From contig NZ_CP109162.1 in NCBI RefSeq assembly GCF_035920445.1, forward strand, positions 6,696,001-6,760,000: a stretch of 64,000 bases of DNA, read 5' to 3'. The translations under genes and the position numbers were made by a program. Below, piece after piece: positions 45,529 through 52,652 of the stretch (its first letter is position 1; each line of letters begins with the position of its first letter). A model generated the notes under the pieces. The model worked only from the letters and a program-made list of their open reading frames with translations, was not told the origin of the DNA and ran no database searches. The DNA comes from Nocardia sp. NBC_01730 (lineage in GTDB: Bacteria; Actinomycetota; Actinomycetes; Mycobacteriales; Mycobacteriaceae).

Positions 45529-46050
45529 CTATCCTTTCAACTCGGTGTCGTGCTCGGTGACTTTGCAGATGGCTTCGATGTAGCGATCGACAAGCGGCAG
45601 CTCTTCTGCTTGATGCCAGACAGGCAGTTTGAGCGTGGCGTAGTGAATCTCTTCAGCCCGCGGATAGTCGCCAGGCGCGTAGGTCAGTCTGCCGCTGAAT
45701 GCCGGGAACAACGGGCCAGGATCCTGAAACAGTGGCAGGAGGTTGAGTGGGCAGGTCGAGCCGGGACGGTCGATCTCGGAGCAGCCTTCGGCCTGGATCG
45801 CCGCGTGGAAGCGTTCGACCGGCACATCATCGAAGGAATCCGTGTCGTAGTGCATGGCCAACCCGTACCAGGACGACCGAACGTCTGGTTCGGCCCACGG
45901 CACCGCGAGACCTGGCAGTCCATCCAGTTTTTCGGCAATGTATTCGGCGATACGCTGACGCCCATCGAGGTACTCGTCCAGACGCGAAAGCTGTTCCAGC
46001 GCAATGGCTGCAGCCAGCGGATGGATACGGTGTGATTGATTGTCAGTTCG
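45529..46050 (-). pseudogene. C-terminal half of a DegT/DnrJ/EryC1-type aminotransferase
   Basis: About 170 residues from NQSHRIHPLAAAIALEQLSR to the stop match the C-terminal domain of PLP-dependent sugar aminotransferases. The N-terminal half with the PLP lysine is missing: upstream of 46050 the sequence changes and carries stops. A neighbouring frame upstream encodes QLESLIGKPERFATSS, which might be a piece of the same N-terminus, but I am not sure. The gene is coupled to the NUDIX gene downstream. Confidence 0.65.
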
Positions 46051-46242
46051 CACAGGTAATGATGGTGCCGCCGCTATTTCGGAACTGGCCGTAGCGGCGG
46101 CTCGAGGTGGCAAAACGCTCCGGCTTTCCGATCAGGGACTCGAGCTGCGCCGCCATGACTCAACCTTGCGATGGACCTTTATTGGTTACCGACGTGCCGC
46201 TACTTCGCGACCGCTGCCTCCCGGGGCGAGGTCTCCCGAGGT

Positions 46243-46479
46243 CTACCGGCAGGCGGACGTCTTGGCTGTTTCCGCACCGGCGACCGCGGCCTCGGCCCGC
46301 CCGATTCCCTCGTTATTGAGATGGCTGCGAGCGTACTGCAGGTCCGCTTGTGCTCTGTTCAGGTTGGCGCGAGCTTCCTCACAGGTCATTGTGGCCGCGG
46401 CGGTCCCGCTCGCGGACACACCGATAGCGGCGAGGAGGGCGACCGCGCCGAGAACCGCGCCGATCCTGGACTTCGTCAT
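46243..46479 (-). CDS. Small secreted protein
   Basis: A 78-residue protein with a clear signal peptide (KSRIGAVLGAVALLAAIGVS, cleavage near GTAAA) and a mature part of about 48 residues with two cysteines (TCEEARANLNRAQ ... TSACR) and a helical, Ala-rich middle. GGGGA precedes ATG 46479. Such proteins are frequent in Nocardia and have no assigned function. Confidence 0.7.
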   Translation of the reverse strand: MTKSRIGAVLGAVALLAAIGVSASGTAAATMTCEEARANLNRAQADLQYARSHLNNEGIGRAEAAVAGAETAKTSACR

Positions 46480-46645
46480 TGTGGATCCCCTGTCGTCGGT
46501 ATCTGCCGCTCCTGGTTAGCATCGGTGAAAGATGCCTTCTCACAGTACCTTTGCCGACCGAACCCACGGATCAGATTTGCTCGTTCCGCATGACGATTCG
46601 TGCTGACGGAACACCGCGGTCGGCCCGGAGCGAATGGATGTCTCC

Positions 46646-46783
46646 TCATGGGTTGGCGCGGACGCCGAAGATCTCGTTCATCGATTCCGTTGTCAGGACA
46701 CCGGATTCGTGAATGCGGACGTGATCGCTGACAAGGTAGCGGGAGTAGATGTCGATCATCGGGTAGGCGTCGAAATATTGGCC
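46646..46783 (-). pseudogene. Fragment of an integrase-core (rve) transposase
   Basis: About 45 residues read YFDAYPMIDIYSRYLVSDHV, then HESGVLTTESMNEIFGV. This is the region after the first catalytic aspartate of rve-type transposases (IS3/IS481 type). Nothing of the rest of the element is recognisable. Confidence 0.65.
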
Positions 46784-46842
46784 CTTCGCCGGGCCGGGAT
46801 GCCTGTCCCATGGTGTGTGGACGTGGTGTGTGACGGGCTGAC

Positions 46843-47026
46843 GGCCGGCCCTGAAATCCCGCGAGTTGCCGGCCTGGTTGCCCATGTTCTGCGTTTCCTG
46901 AGGGCTCGAACCAGGGCAACGGTTTGACCTGCATATATCGGTTTTTGTTGGTGATCCGAGAGCGATGCGCAGGTCAGGAAAACCTGCTGACCTGTGGAAA
47001 CAACGTCACAGCTAGGTGCCCTCGGC
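46843..47026. repeat. Diverged direct repeat, left copy (tRNA-Arg flank)
   Basis: This stretch is by eye about four-fifths identical, in the same orientation, to 62979-63158. The shared core includes GAGTTGCCGGCC, GTTTGACCTGCA and AAAACCTGCTG. It ends with GTGCCCTCGGC, which in the right copy is the 3' end of tRNA-Arg. After that point the copies differ. It resembles an att-like duplication or an old tRNA-locus duplication. Confidence 0.8.
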
Positions 47027-47229
47027 GGGGCTCCATGCACATGAGAACCGTGCCGACCAGCATCTTCTTACTGGCCGGTTGGTGGTTGAAGCCGAATTCG
47101 CCCTGAATCGAGGCAAGCAGTAGAGGGCGCCGTCTCGATCTCCCCACCCTGCCGCTCGAACATTCGTCGCGCTCGGTTGCCTGCCAACCGCCCAGTCGGC
47201 GATGTTCAAGCCGACCTGGCGGCAGCAGA

Positions 47230-47556
47230 TTATTTCATTCCCTTGCCGATTTCCTCGCTGATGGAGTCCTGATAGATTTCGGCGTAGGTTTTTGAGTCTT
47301 TTACCAGGTCGTCGCAGAAAGCTGCGACGTCATTGCCGATGAGTTCGATGACTCCTTTGCCGGAGGCGACCCCTTCTTCGAAGAAGTCGAGCATGCCCGA
47401 GAGCAAGGTCCCGTCGACCAGATCGACCGGCCCGATCTTGAAAAGGTATTTTTGAATCTCCTTGTAGACGATCTGGTAGTCGGATGGGAGTGCCTTGACC
47501 CGCGCCATGTGCGCCCGCCACTCCTTCTTGCCTTCGATGATGTCGCGGATGCCCAC
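47230..47556 (-). CDS. DUF1048 protein
   Basis: A 108-residue helical protein with the DUF1048 pattern: EGKKEWRAHMARVKALP, DYQIVYKEIQKYLFKIG and VAAFCDDLVKD. Its function is not known; genes of this family commonly follow a PadR regulator, as here. It is one base downstream of a second DUF1048 gene and is the last gene of the operon. ATG at 47556. Confidence 0.85.
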   Translation of the reverse strand: MGIRDIIEGKKEWRAHMARVKALPSDYQIVYKEIQKYLFKIGPVDLVDGTLLSGMLDFFEEGVASGKGVIELIGNDVAAFCDDLVKDSKTYAEIYQDSISEEIGKGMK

Positions 47557-47557
47557 G

Positions 47558-47914
47558 TTATCCTCCTAGCCGGTCCAGTTTGTTTGCCACGTTCTTGTTC
47601 AGCTGCTCGCGCCACTTGTCGCGATAGTCCTTGCATCCTTCTTCGCCGGCGATCGCCGCGCAGAAGCCCTTGATGTCATTGCCGAGTGCCTCTTGGACAC
47701 TCGAGCCATCCGACGCTGTTTCCTCGAGCAGCCCCAAGGCGCCATCGAGGATCGGCATCAGGTTGCGGCCGGTGAGGCCCGAGTAGGGGGAGAGGCGGAT
47801 CTTGATCTCTTCCCACGCTGCTTGATACTCGGTCGGGAGGGCCTTGGCTCGAGCTTCCAAGGCTTTGTATTCCCTGGTGAGATCGCTGCCTGTGATTGTC
47901 TCCCAGAAGTTCAT
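47558..47914 (-). CDS. DUF1048 protein, divergent paralogue
   Basis: A 118-residue helical protein, paralogous to the next gene: EYKALEARAKALPTEYQAAW, LGLLEETASDG and DIKGFCAAIAGEEGCKDYR. The start overlaps the PadR gene stop by 4 bases, so the two are translationally coupled. The two paralogues may form a hetero-oligomer. No enzyme motif is visible. Confidence 0.82.
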   Translation of the reverse strand: MNFWETITGSDLTREYKALEARAKALPTEYQAAWEEIKIRLSPYSGLTGRNLMPILDGALGLLEETASDGSSVQEALGNDIKGFCAAIAGEEGCKDYRDKWREQLNKNVANKLDRLGG

Positions 47915-48228
47915 TTCTCACTTCCCTTGAGCTCGTTGATACGTGATGACACGTATTCCCATTTCGTCCAGAAGGACGCGAGTTCTTTGCGTCCAGTGTC
48001 GTTGAGCGCGTAGAACTTTCGCGGCGGGCCGACTTCGGAACGTCGTTTCGAAACATCGACCAGGCCGTTCTTCTCCAAGCGCAGCAGGATGGCGTAGACC
48101 GTCCCCTCGATGACGTCGCCGAAGCCGAGTTCATTCAGTCTGCGCGTGATGGCGTAGCCGTAGGTCTCCTCGGTGTCGATGATCTCGAGGACGCAGCCTT
48201 CGAGCGTGCCTTTCAGCATCTCCGTCAA
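47911..48228 (-). CDS. PadR-family regulator of the DUF1048 operon
   Basis: A 105-residue short PadR regulator: MLKGTLEGCVLEIIDTEETY, GTVYAILLRLEKNGLV and PPRKFYALNDTGRKEL. It is the first gene of the PadR-DUF1048-DUF1048 operon. Starts at 48228 and 48219 are both possible. Its upstream DNA carries one copy of a 44-bp element found again, inverted, before the divergent MerR gene. Confidence 0.88.
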   Translation of the reverse strand: MTEMLKGTLEGCVLEIIDTEETYGYAITRRLNELGFGDVIEGTVYAILLRLEKNGLVDVSKRRSEVGPPRKFYALNDTGRKELASFWTKWEYVSSRINELKGSEK

Positions 48229-48262
48229 GTTGTCCGTGGCAGCCTCCTTTGAATGAAGCGCA

Positions 48263-48399
48263 CTATTCAGTGTCGCTGACTACCACTAGACTGTATCACA
48301 GAGTAGAACGTGGTCACCCTGCTCCGTGCCGCGTTCCGGGAAGCTTGCGTGACCGCTACTCGGTGATGCTATCTACTGGTAGTCGGCGACACTGAGTAG
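48263..48399. promoter_or_regulatory. 44-bp element duplicated in inverted orientation between PadR and MerR genes
   Basis: 48263-48306 (read on the reverse strand) and 48356-48399 (forward) agree at 37 of 44 positions. The inner 23 bp (TGGTAGTCxGCGACACTGAxTAG, 48263-48285 and 48377-48399) differ at only two positions. The right copy ends directly before the ribosome site GGGGGAGG of the MerR gene; the left copy lies 35 bp before the PadR start. It looks like a duplicated promoter-operator controlling both genes. Confidence 0.75.
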
Positions 48400-48407
48400 G
48401 GGGAGGC

Positions 48408-48725
48408 ATGGTCGACGTAGCGAACGTTCTGTCGGAAAGGGGACTGCCGCGCAAATCGCCTCCCAACCTTCGGGGCGGTTTCACGATCGATGAGGCAGGG
48501 GCGTTCGCCGGCGTCACGACAGCGACAGTGCGGCTCTACCACCAGTACGGCCTGGTCGAGGAGCCCGAGGCCGACAGTTCGGGCTGTCGCCGATACCGTT
48601 CCGCAGAGCTGCTGCGGTTGGTGCAGGTCCGGACCCTGGCGGGGGCGGGCATACCGCTGGTCGAAATCGGGGATCTGCTCGAATACCTCTCTCACTTCGA
48701 GCGCGTCCTCGACGGCAGTCGGTAA
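48408..48725 (+). CDS. Short MerR-family regulator, probably truncated
   Basis: A 105-residue protein with a MerR winged helix: FTIDEAGAFAGVTTATVRLY near 25-44, RRYRSAELLRLVQVRTLAGA and IPLVEIGDLLEYL. Full-length MerR activators have a longer dimerisation helix and ligand domain; here the frame stops soon after HFERVLDGSR. Sequence after 48725 has no clear continuation. GGGGGAGG precedes the ATG strongly. Confidence 0.75.
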   Translation: MVDVANVLSERGLPRKSPPNLRGGFTIDEAGAFAGVTTATVRLYHQYGLVEEPEADSSGCRRYRSAELLRLVQVRTLAGAGIPLVEIGDLLEYLSHFERVLDGSR

Positions 48726-49043
48726 TTCACAGCGGCGCCGAGCGGGCAATCGGTCGCGCGATGGCGCAGGATCTGCTCGGTTATCTTGCCGAGAATCTCG
48801 AGGATGCCCGTGAATTCCGGGTCGAGGCTTTCCATGCGGCGTCCGAAACGGGCACGCACCGCCTCGGCGCACGCAGTTCGCTGCGGCGATGTGGGAAGGG
48901 GCGCAGGCGAATTGGCGCGAGTTGGCCGCTTCGACGCTGGCTCGCTGAACCTCTGACATGCCTGACCGGGTGAAACGTCATAACAGCGGTCATGACAGCG
49001 CAGTATCAGGGTCGTGTCAGGCCAGGCGCTGATAGTGATTGGC
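48726..49043. other. No supported gene; possible remnants
   Basis: Both strands carry short unrelated frames. On the reverse strand ARFGRRMESLDPEFTGILEI looks protein-like but is frame-shifted and unidentified. A promoter for the hydrolase at 49044 must lie at its right end, where TGACA and TGTCA occur as an inverted pair (about 48992 and 49014). Confidence 0.4.
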
Positions 49044-49868
49044 ATGACGAAGAACAGCACATCCTCGACCAACTCGACCTGGACCGGCATGGTGTCGGTG
49101 GATGACACGGCACTGGCCGTGACCGACACCGGCGGACCCGGCATTCCCGTTGTCTACCTGAATGGGGCATACGCAGACCAGAAGCACTGGCGGCCGACGA
49201 TCGCCGATCTCGGCAGCGGCTACCGGCACATCAGCTACGACACGCGGGCCCGCGGCAAGTCCAAGCAGTCGGCGGACTACTCCTTCGAAGCGTGCCTGCG
49301 TGATCTCGATGCAGTCCTGGCGGCCCGCGGGGTGGACCGGCCGCTGCTCGTGGGCTGGTCCTACGGCGGAATCCTGGCCTGGAACTGGGCCGACCGGAAT
49401 CCCGACCGCGCCTTGGGATCGGTGATCGTGGACGCCTTTCCGTATGGCTTGACCGGCGAAGAGGGCCGGGACCGCATCCGTCAGCAGTTCCACAAGATGC
49501 GGTTTCTGCTGCCGTTGGCCCGACCGCTGGGCCTGGCCGGGCGGATGAGTGCCGCCCAGCATGCCGAGGTCGGCATCGACGCCAACGAGTACGCCGCCGC
49601 CGGCGATCCGGTCCTCAGCCGCCTGGCCTGTCCGACGCGATTCGTCGTGGCCACGGGTAACAGCCTCGGGAGCGAGGACGGAGAGATGGAACGGGTGCGC
49701 ACCTCCCTCGACCCGGCCCTCGCCCACAACCCGAACGTCAAGGTGAGTGCGAAGGTCGCGAGCAACCACTCCCACATCGTGCGCAAAGACTTCCGCGCCA
49801 TCGCTCAGGCTGTCCGCGAGACCTTGGCGGCCCAGCCTCAGGCTCCAGCGGATTCGTCCGGCGAATAA
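49044..49868 (+). CDS. Alpha/beta hydrolase
   Basis: A 274-residue alpha/beta-fold hydrolase. The nucleophile elbow is GWSYGG near residue 113, the oxyanion-type early loop is VVYLNGAYADQKHW, an acidic residue follows in the VATGNSLGSEDG region, and the late histidine lies in ASNHSHIVRK. It is cytoplasmic, with no signal peptide. ATG at 49044 is chosen because earlier residues do not fit. The substrate is unknown. Confidence 0.87.
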   Translation: MTKNSTSSTNSTWTGMVSVDDTALAVTDTGGPGIPVVYLNGAYADQKHWRPTIADLGSGYRHISYDTRARGKSKQSADYSFEACLRDLDAVLAARGVDRPLLVGWSYGGILAWNWADRNPDRALGSVIVDAFPYGLTGEEGRDRIRQQFHKMRFLLPLARPLGLAGRMSAAQHAEVGIDANEYAAAGDPVLSRLACPTRFVVATGNSLGSEDGEMERVRTSLDPALAHNPNVKVSAKVASNHSHIVRKDFRAIAQAVRETLAAQPQAPADSSGE

Positions 49869-49982
49869 CCGGGCCCACGGCCCGCAATTCGGCCTGGCCC
49901 CGTCATGGCCTGGATGGCACACAAGATCACCGCGGCCCCGACGGCGTCCGGGGTTCCAGCTCTCTGGATAAGGAATCGCAGC

Positions 49983-50195
49983 ATGATAAGCACGACAAAC
50001 GGGACATCCGGTGCGAGACGCACCTGGCGCCGGACGGTGTTGAAAGGCGCGCTGGGTGTCGGCGCACTCGCCGGTTGCGGCAACGACTCCCGCGGTGGCG
50101 TCGAGGATGGCGTGGCGGAAGGCCAGGGCAAGGAACGCGAGCGTCGAGCAGGGCCACAGTCGTCCGATCCTGCCTCGGCTGAGGGGAGTTCTGTC
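49983..50195 (+). other. In-frame Tat-lipoprotein-like leader upstream of the CPBP gene
   Basis: ATG at 49983, with AAGGAA 7 bases upstream, starts a frame reading RRTWRRTVLKGALGVGALAG and then CGND. This is a twin-arginine signal with a lipobox cysteine. The frame stays open into the CPBP protease gene without a stop. Either a lipoprotein gene lost its body and became fused, or it is chance. The rest of 49869-50195 shows nothing else. Confidence 0.4.
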
Positions 50196-50984
50196 ATGCG
50201 TGCCTTCGAAGACGCTCGTCCGAACCGATTCGTCCAGCGGTTGCTGGGTGATCGTCATTCGCTGCCGCTGTCCATCGTGTTGCATTTGGTCCCCGGTGTA
50301 CTGATTGTCGCCGCCTACCTGCTCATCGGTGAACCAGTTGTCGAGGCCATCGGCTATCCGTCCCTATTGGGCTGGGCGATCGCCTTGTGCCTGGTGCTGA
50401 TACCGATCCTGTCAGGGCTGCTGTGGTTGGGTCGCAGGCACAATGGCCGCTTCTCGCTGCGTGGCGTGCTGCACTACACCGGTCGGCCGCTTTCGCGCGG
50501 GAAGCTGGCGGCGATGGTCATCCCCCTCATCGTGTGGATGATGGTGCTGAGCTTCGCGACTGCCCCGTTGAATACCTTCTTCCTCGAGAACTTCTTCACC
50601 CGGGTGCCGTACAACGACGATGCCGGCAGCGCCACTAAGTTCCTCGACGGCTACTCGTACTCGGTCATGCTCACCACGATGTTGGTCTGCCTGCCCCTGA
50701 CCGGAATCTCCCTGCCGCTCATCGAGGAGCTGTACTTCCGCGGTTTCCTGCTGCCCCGCATCGCCCACCTTCGTGGCTGGGCCCCTGTGGTCAGTGCGGT
50801 CCTGTTCTCGCTGTACCACTTCTGGTCGCCCTGGGTGTTCGTGTCGCGGGTGATCTTCATGTTCCCGGGATTCTGGTTCGCCTGGCGGGAGAAGGACATC
50901 CGGCTCTCGATCGGGATGCACGTCGGGGTGACCTCGATCATGGCGACGCTGGGCACCATCGCTGTCGCGCTGAACCTCATCTGA
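50196..50984 (+). CDS. CPBP-family intramembrane protease-like protein (CAAX protease)
   Basis: A 262-residue membrane protein with about seven hydrophobic segments. The CPBP/Abi motif EELYFRGFLLPRI supplies EExxxR, FSLYHFW supplies FxxxH, and a third histidine occurs in SIGMHVGVTS. Such proteins are putative glutamate-type intramembrane proteases, in actinomycetes of mostly unknown substrate. ATG at 50196 follows GAGGGGAG at a 7-base spacing; the frame is also open upstream to 49983. The 3' end overlaps the convergent methyltransferase by 8 bp. Confidence 0.85.
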   Translation: MRAFEDARPNRFVQRLLGDRHSLPLSIVLHLVPGVLIVAAYLLIGEPVVEAIGYPSLLGWAIALCLVLIPILSGLLWLGRRHNGRFSLRGVLHYTGRPLSRGKLAAMVIPLIVWMMVLSFATAPLNTFFLENFFTRVPYNDDAGSATKFLDGYSYSVMLTTMLVCLPLTGISLPLIEELYFRGFLLPRIAHLRGWAPVVSAVLFSLYHFWSPWVFVSRVIFMFPGFWFAWREKDIRLSIGMHVGVTSIMATLGTIAVALNLI

Positions 50985-51585
50985 GGGATCTGGATGCCGA
51001 AACCAGGACCGCGGGGTGGCCGGGCATCCATGTGGACTGGACGTGGACCAGGGGCGTGGCGGCGAACTGCTCCACCATCTGCACAATGGCGCGACCGCAT
51101 GTCACAGTGGATCCCGGCGGTTGTTCATAGGCCAAGGACAATCTGCCGCCGGGCCTCAGCCGAGTGGCCAGATCTTTGATGACAGTTGCGCCGTCGTCCC
51201 AGTACTGCCAGACATTGATGCCGTAAATCAGGTCGAAGTCCCGTAATTCGGGATCGAGATCGGCGGCGTCTGCGTGCCTCAGGTCCAGCAGCCCGGTCGA
51301 GACGAAAGTTCGGGTGCGGCGCGTGGCCTGGCGCAACATGACCGGTGACAGATCCACGCCTACCACGCGGCCGTCCGGCGCCAGCCTGCACAGCTCGGCG
51401 AGTGTGACACCGGGGCCATAACCGAGTTCGAGTACATGCGCATCCGGCGCGGGCTCGAGTTTGCCCATTGCCCACTTGCCACGGCTGGTGTAGTCACGTC
51501 GGTGCGCCATGACCACGCCGGCGACCGCGCCGCGAATGCCACGCGGGTGCGCGAAGTGAACGGCACAATTCTTGCTGAGAGTCAC
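50977..51585 (-). CDS. SAM-dependent methyltransferase
   Basis: A 202-residue class I methyltransferase. SAM-binding motif I is VLELGYGPGVTLAEL near residues 51-65, the acidic residue follows in GRVVGVDLSP, and motif IV/post-I DLIYGINVWQYWDD. The N-terminal FAHPRGIRGAVAGVVMAHRR resembles small UbiE-type methyltransferases of actinobacteria. The substrate is unknown. GTG start at 51585. Confidence 0.85.
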   Translation of the reverse strand: MTLSKNCAVHFAHPRGIRGAVAGVVMAHRRDYTSRGKWAMGKLEPAPDAHVLELGYGPGVTLAELCRLAPDGRVVGVDLSPVMLRQATRRTRTFVSTGLLDLRHADAADLDPELRDFDLIYGINVWQYWDDGATVIKDLATRLRPGGRLSLAYEQPPGSTVTCGRAIVQMVEQFAATPLVHVQSTWMPGHPAVLVSASRSLR

Positions 51586-51729
51586 TGTCGCGCTCCTGGA
51601 TCATGGCGTGGGCACACAACTCGCGCGGACCGCTTGCCTCTTCTGCCGGTCCCTGGCTCACACCATCGCTCGAACACTCCTGGCTCGAATGCACTGTGGC
51701 TCTTGACGTCTTCGCTACCCAGCAAGGCG

Positions 51730-51984
51730 ATACTGGGTGAGGAGCTGTGGCTGGACGAGCGGCCACGAGACGCGGCAATGGCCGTCAATGCGCCCGGCGC
51801 CGTGGCGGGAATCACGGCGGTGGTTGCCGCGTGGAATCGACGCCCGGCGCAAGCGGTGACGGCAACCGCGATCCAGATGCTTCTGCAGCTCGGTTATTGG
51901 CGTCAGATGGTCACCTACTACGAGCGGGGTCGCTCAGCGGGCGCACGCCGAAGGTCGGCGGATTCTGCGGTCGTGCGGTCGTGA
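51730..51984 (+). pseudogene. C-terminal fragment of a small membrane protein
   Basis: The frame reads GAVAGITAVVAAWNRRPAQA, then QMLLQLGYWRQMVTYYERGR. It looks like the last two membrane helices of a DUF-type integral membrane protein; no start or upstream domain is present. The identification is weak and rests on hydrophobicity and the end pattern. Confidence 0.35.
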
Positions 51985-52009
51985 GGTGTTTGATCGCGGT
52001 CGATACCGC

Positions 52010-52190
52010 GCCCGGAACTGATCGACAACTCCGCGCACAGGTCGGCGGAGGTCATGGTGTCCTGCTCGGTGTAGAGCAGCGCCGTCAGCACCCGCGCGGT
52101 CGAGCGTTGCATCCCGCCGCCCGCCGCCCGCCGCCCGCTGACAGGGTCAGGGCCAGCTTCTCCGCGGCTTCTCGCAATCGTTGGTTGGTT
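52010..52190 (-). pseudogene. GbsR/MarR-type regulator remnant
   Basis: From about 52190 a frame reads NQRLREAAEKLALTLSAGGG; a frameshift in the GGC-rich run near 52125 leads to MQRSTARVLTALLYTEQDTM and TSADLCAELSISSG. This is the N-terminal helix and HTH of GbsR-type regulators, which commonly control a neighbouring ABC-2 transporter. After SISSG the similarity ends. Confidence 0.65.
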
Positions 52191-52195
52191 CCCAC

Positions 52196-52435
52196 CTGCT
52201 TGAAGTCCTCGGGATCGCGTTCCGGATCGGGGTGCTCACCTACATCGCCGGCAACCTCGCCGGTGTGATCGGTGCCGACTGGCTGAAATATCTCTCACCA
52301 TTCCACTACTACATCGGTGGCGAACCCCTGCGCCACGGGATCCAATGGGCCGACGCCGCAATCCTTCTCGCAGCCAGCGCCGTGCTGGTTGGTGCCGGAT
52401 TCCTGCGCTTCAACCAGCGCGATCTGCGCTCCTGA
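52196..52435 (+). pseudogene. C-terminal fragment of an ABC-2 type transporter permease
   Basis: About 80 residues include YLSPFHYYIGGEPLRHGIQW, then a final membrane helix and GFLRFNQRDLRS. This is the end of drug-exporter ABC-2 permeases, in which SPFHYY and a final FxxRDL are typical. The rest of the permease and the ATPase are absent. With the GbsR remnant it marks a deleted exporter locus. Confidence 0.7.
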
Positions 52436-52652
52436 CCGACAGTGCCCGCGCGGTCACCTAACCGGCTGCGCGGGCGGCTAACGCGGCTCTGTGTCCTGTG
52501 AGCTTGTTTCGGGTTTTGGGTGGAAGGCCTCGCGGTTCTGTGCCGCGTCAGCTGGCCTGCGGGTTCGGACACGTCGGAACGCTCGGTAAGTAGCCGATTT
52601 CCGCGTGTTTCGCGATGTCCGAATATGCCGAGTTGCGCGATCAGGACGGCTG

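Noticed and set aside
47012..47209. 65-codon reverse ORF after the left repeat
   Set aside because: No recognisable domain in any reverse frame; the segment is probably island debris.
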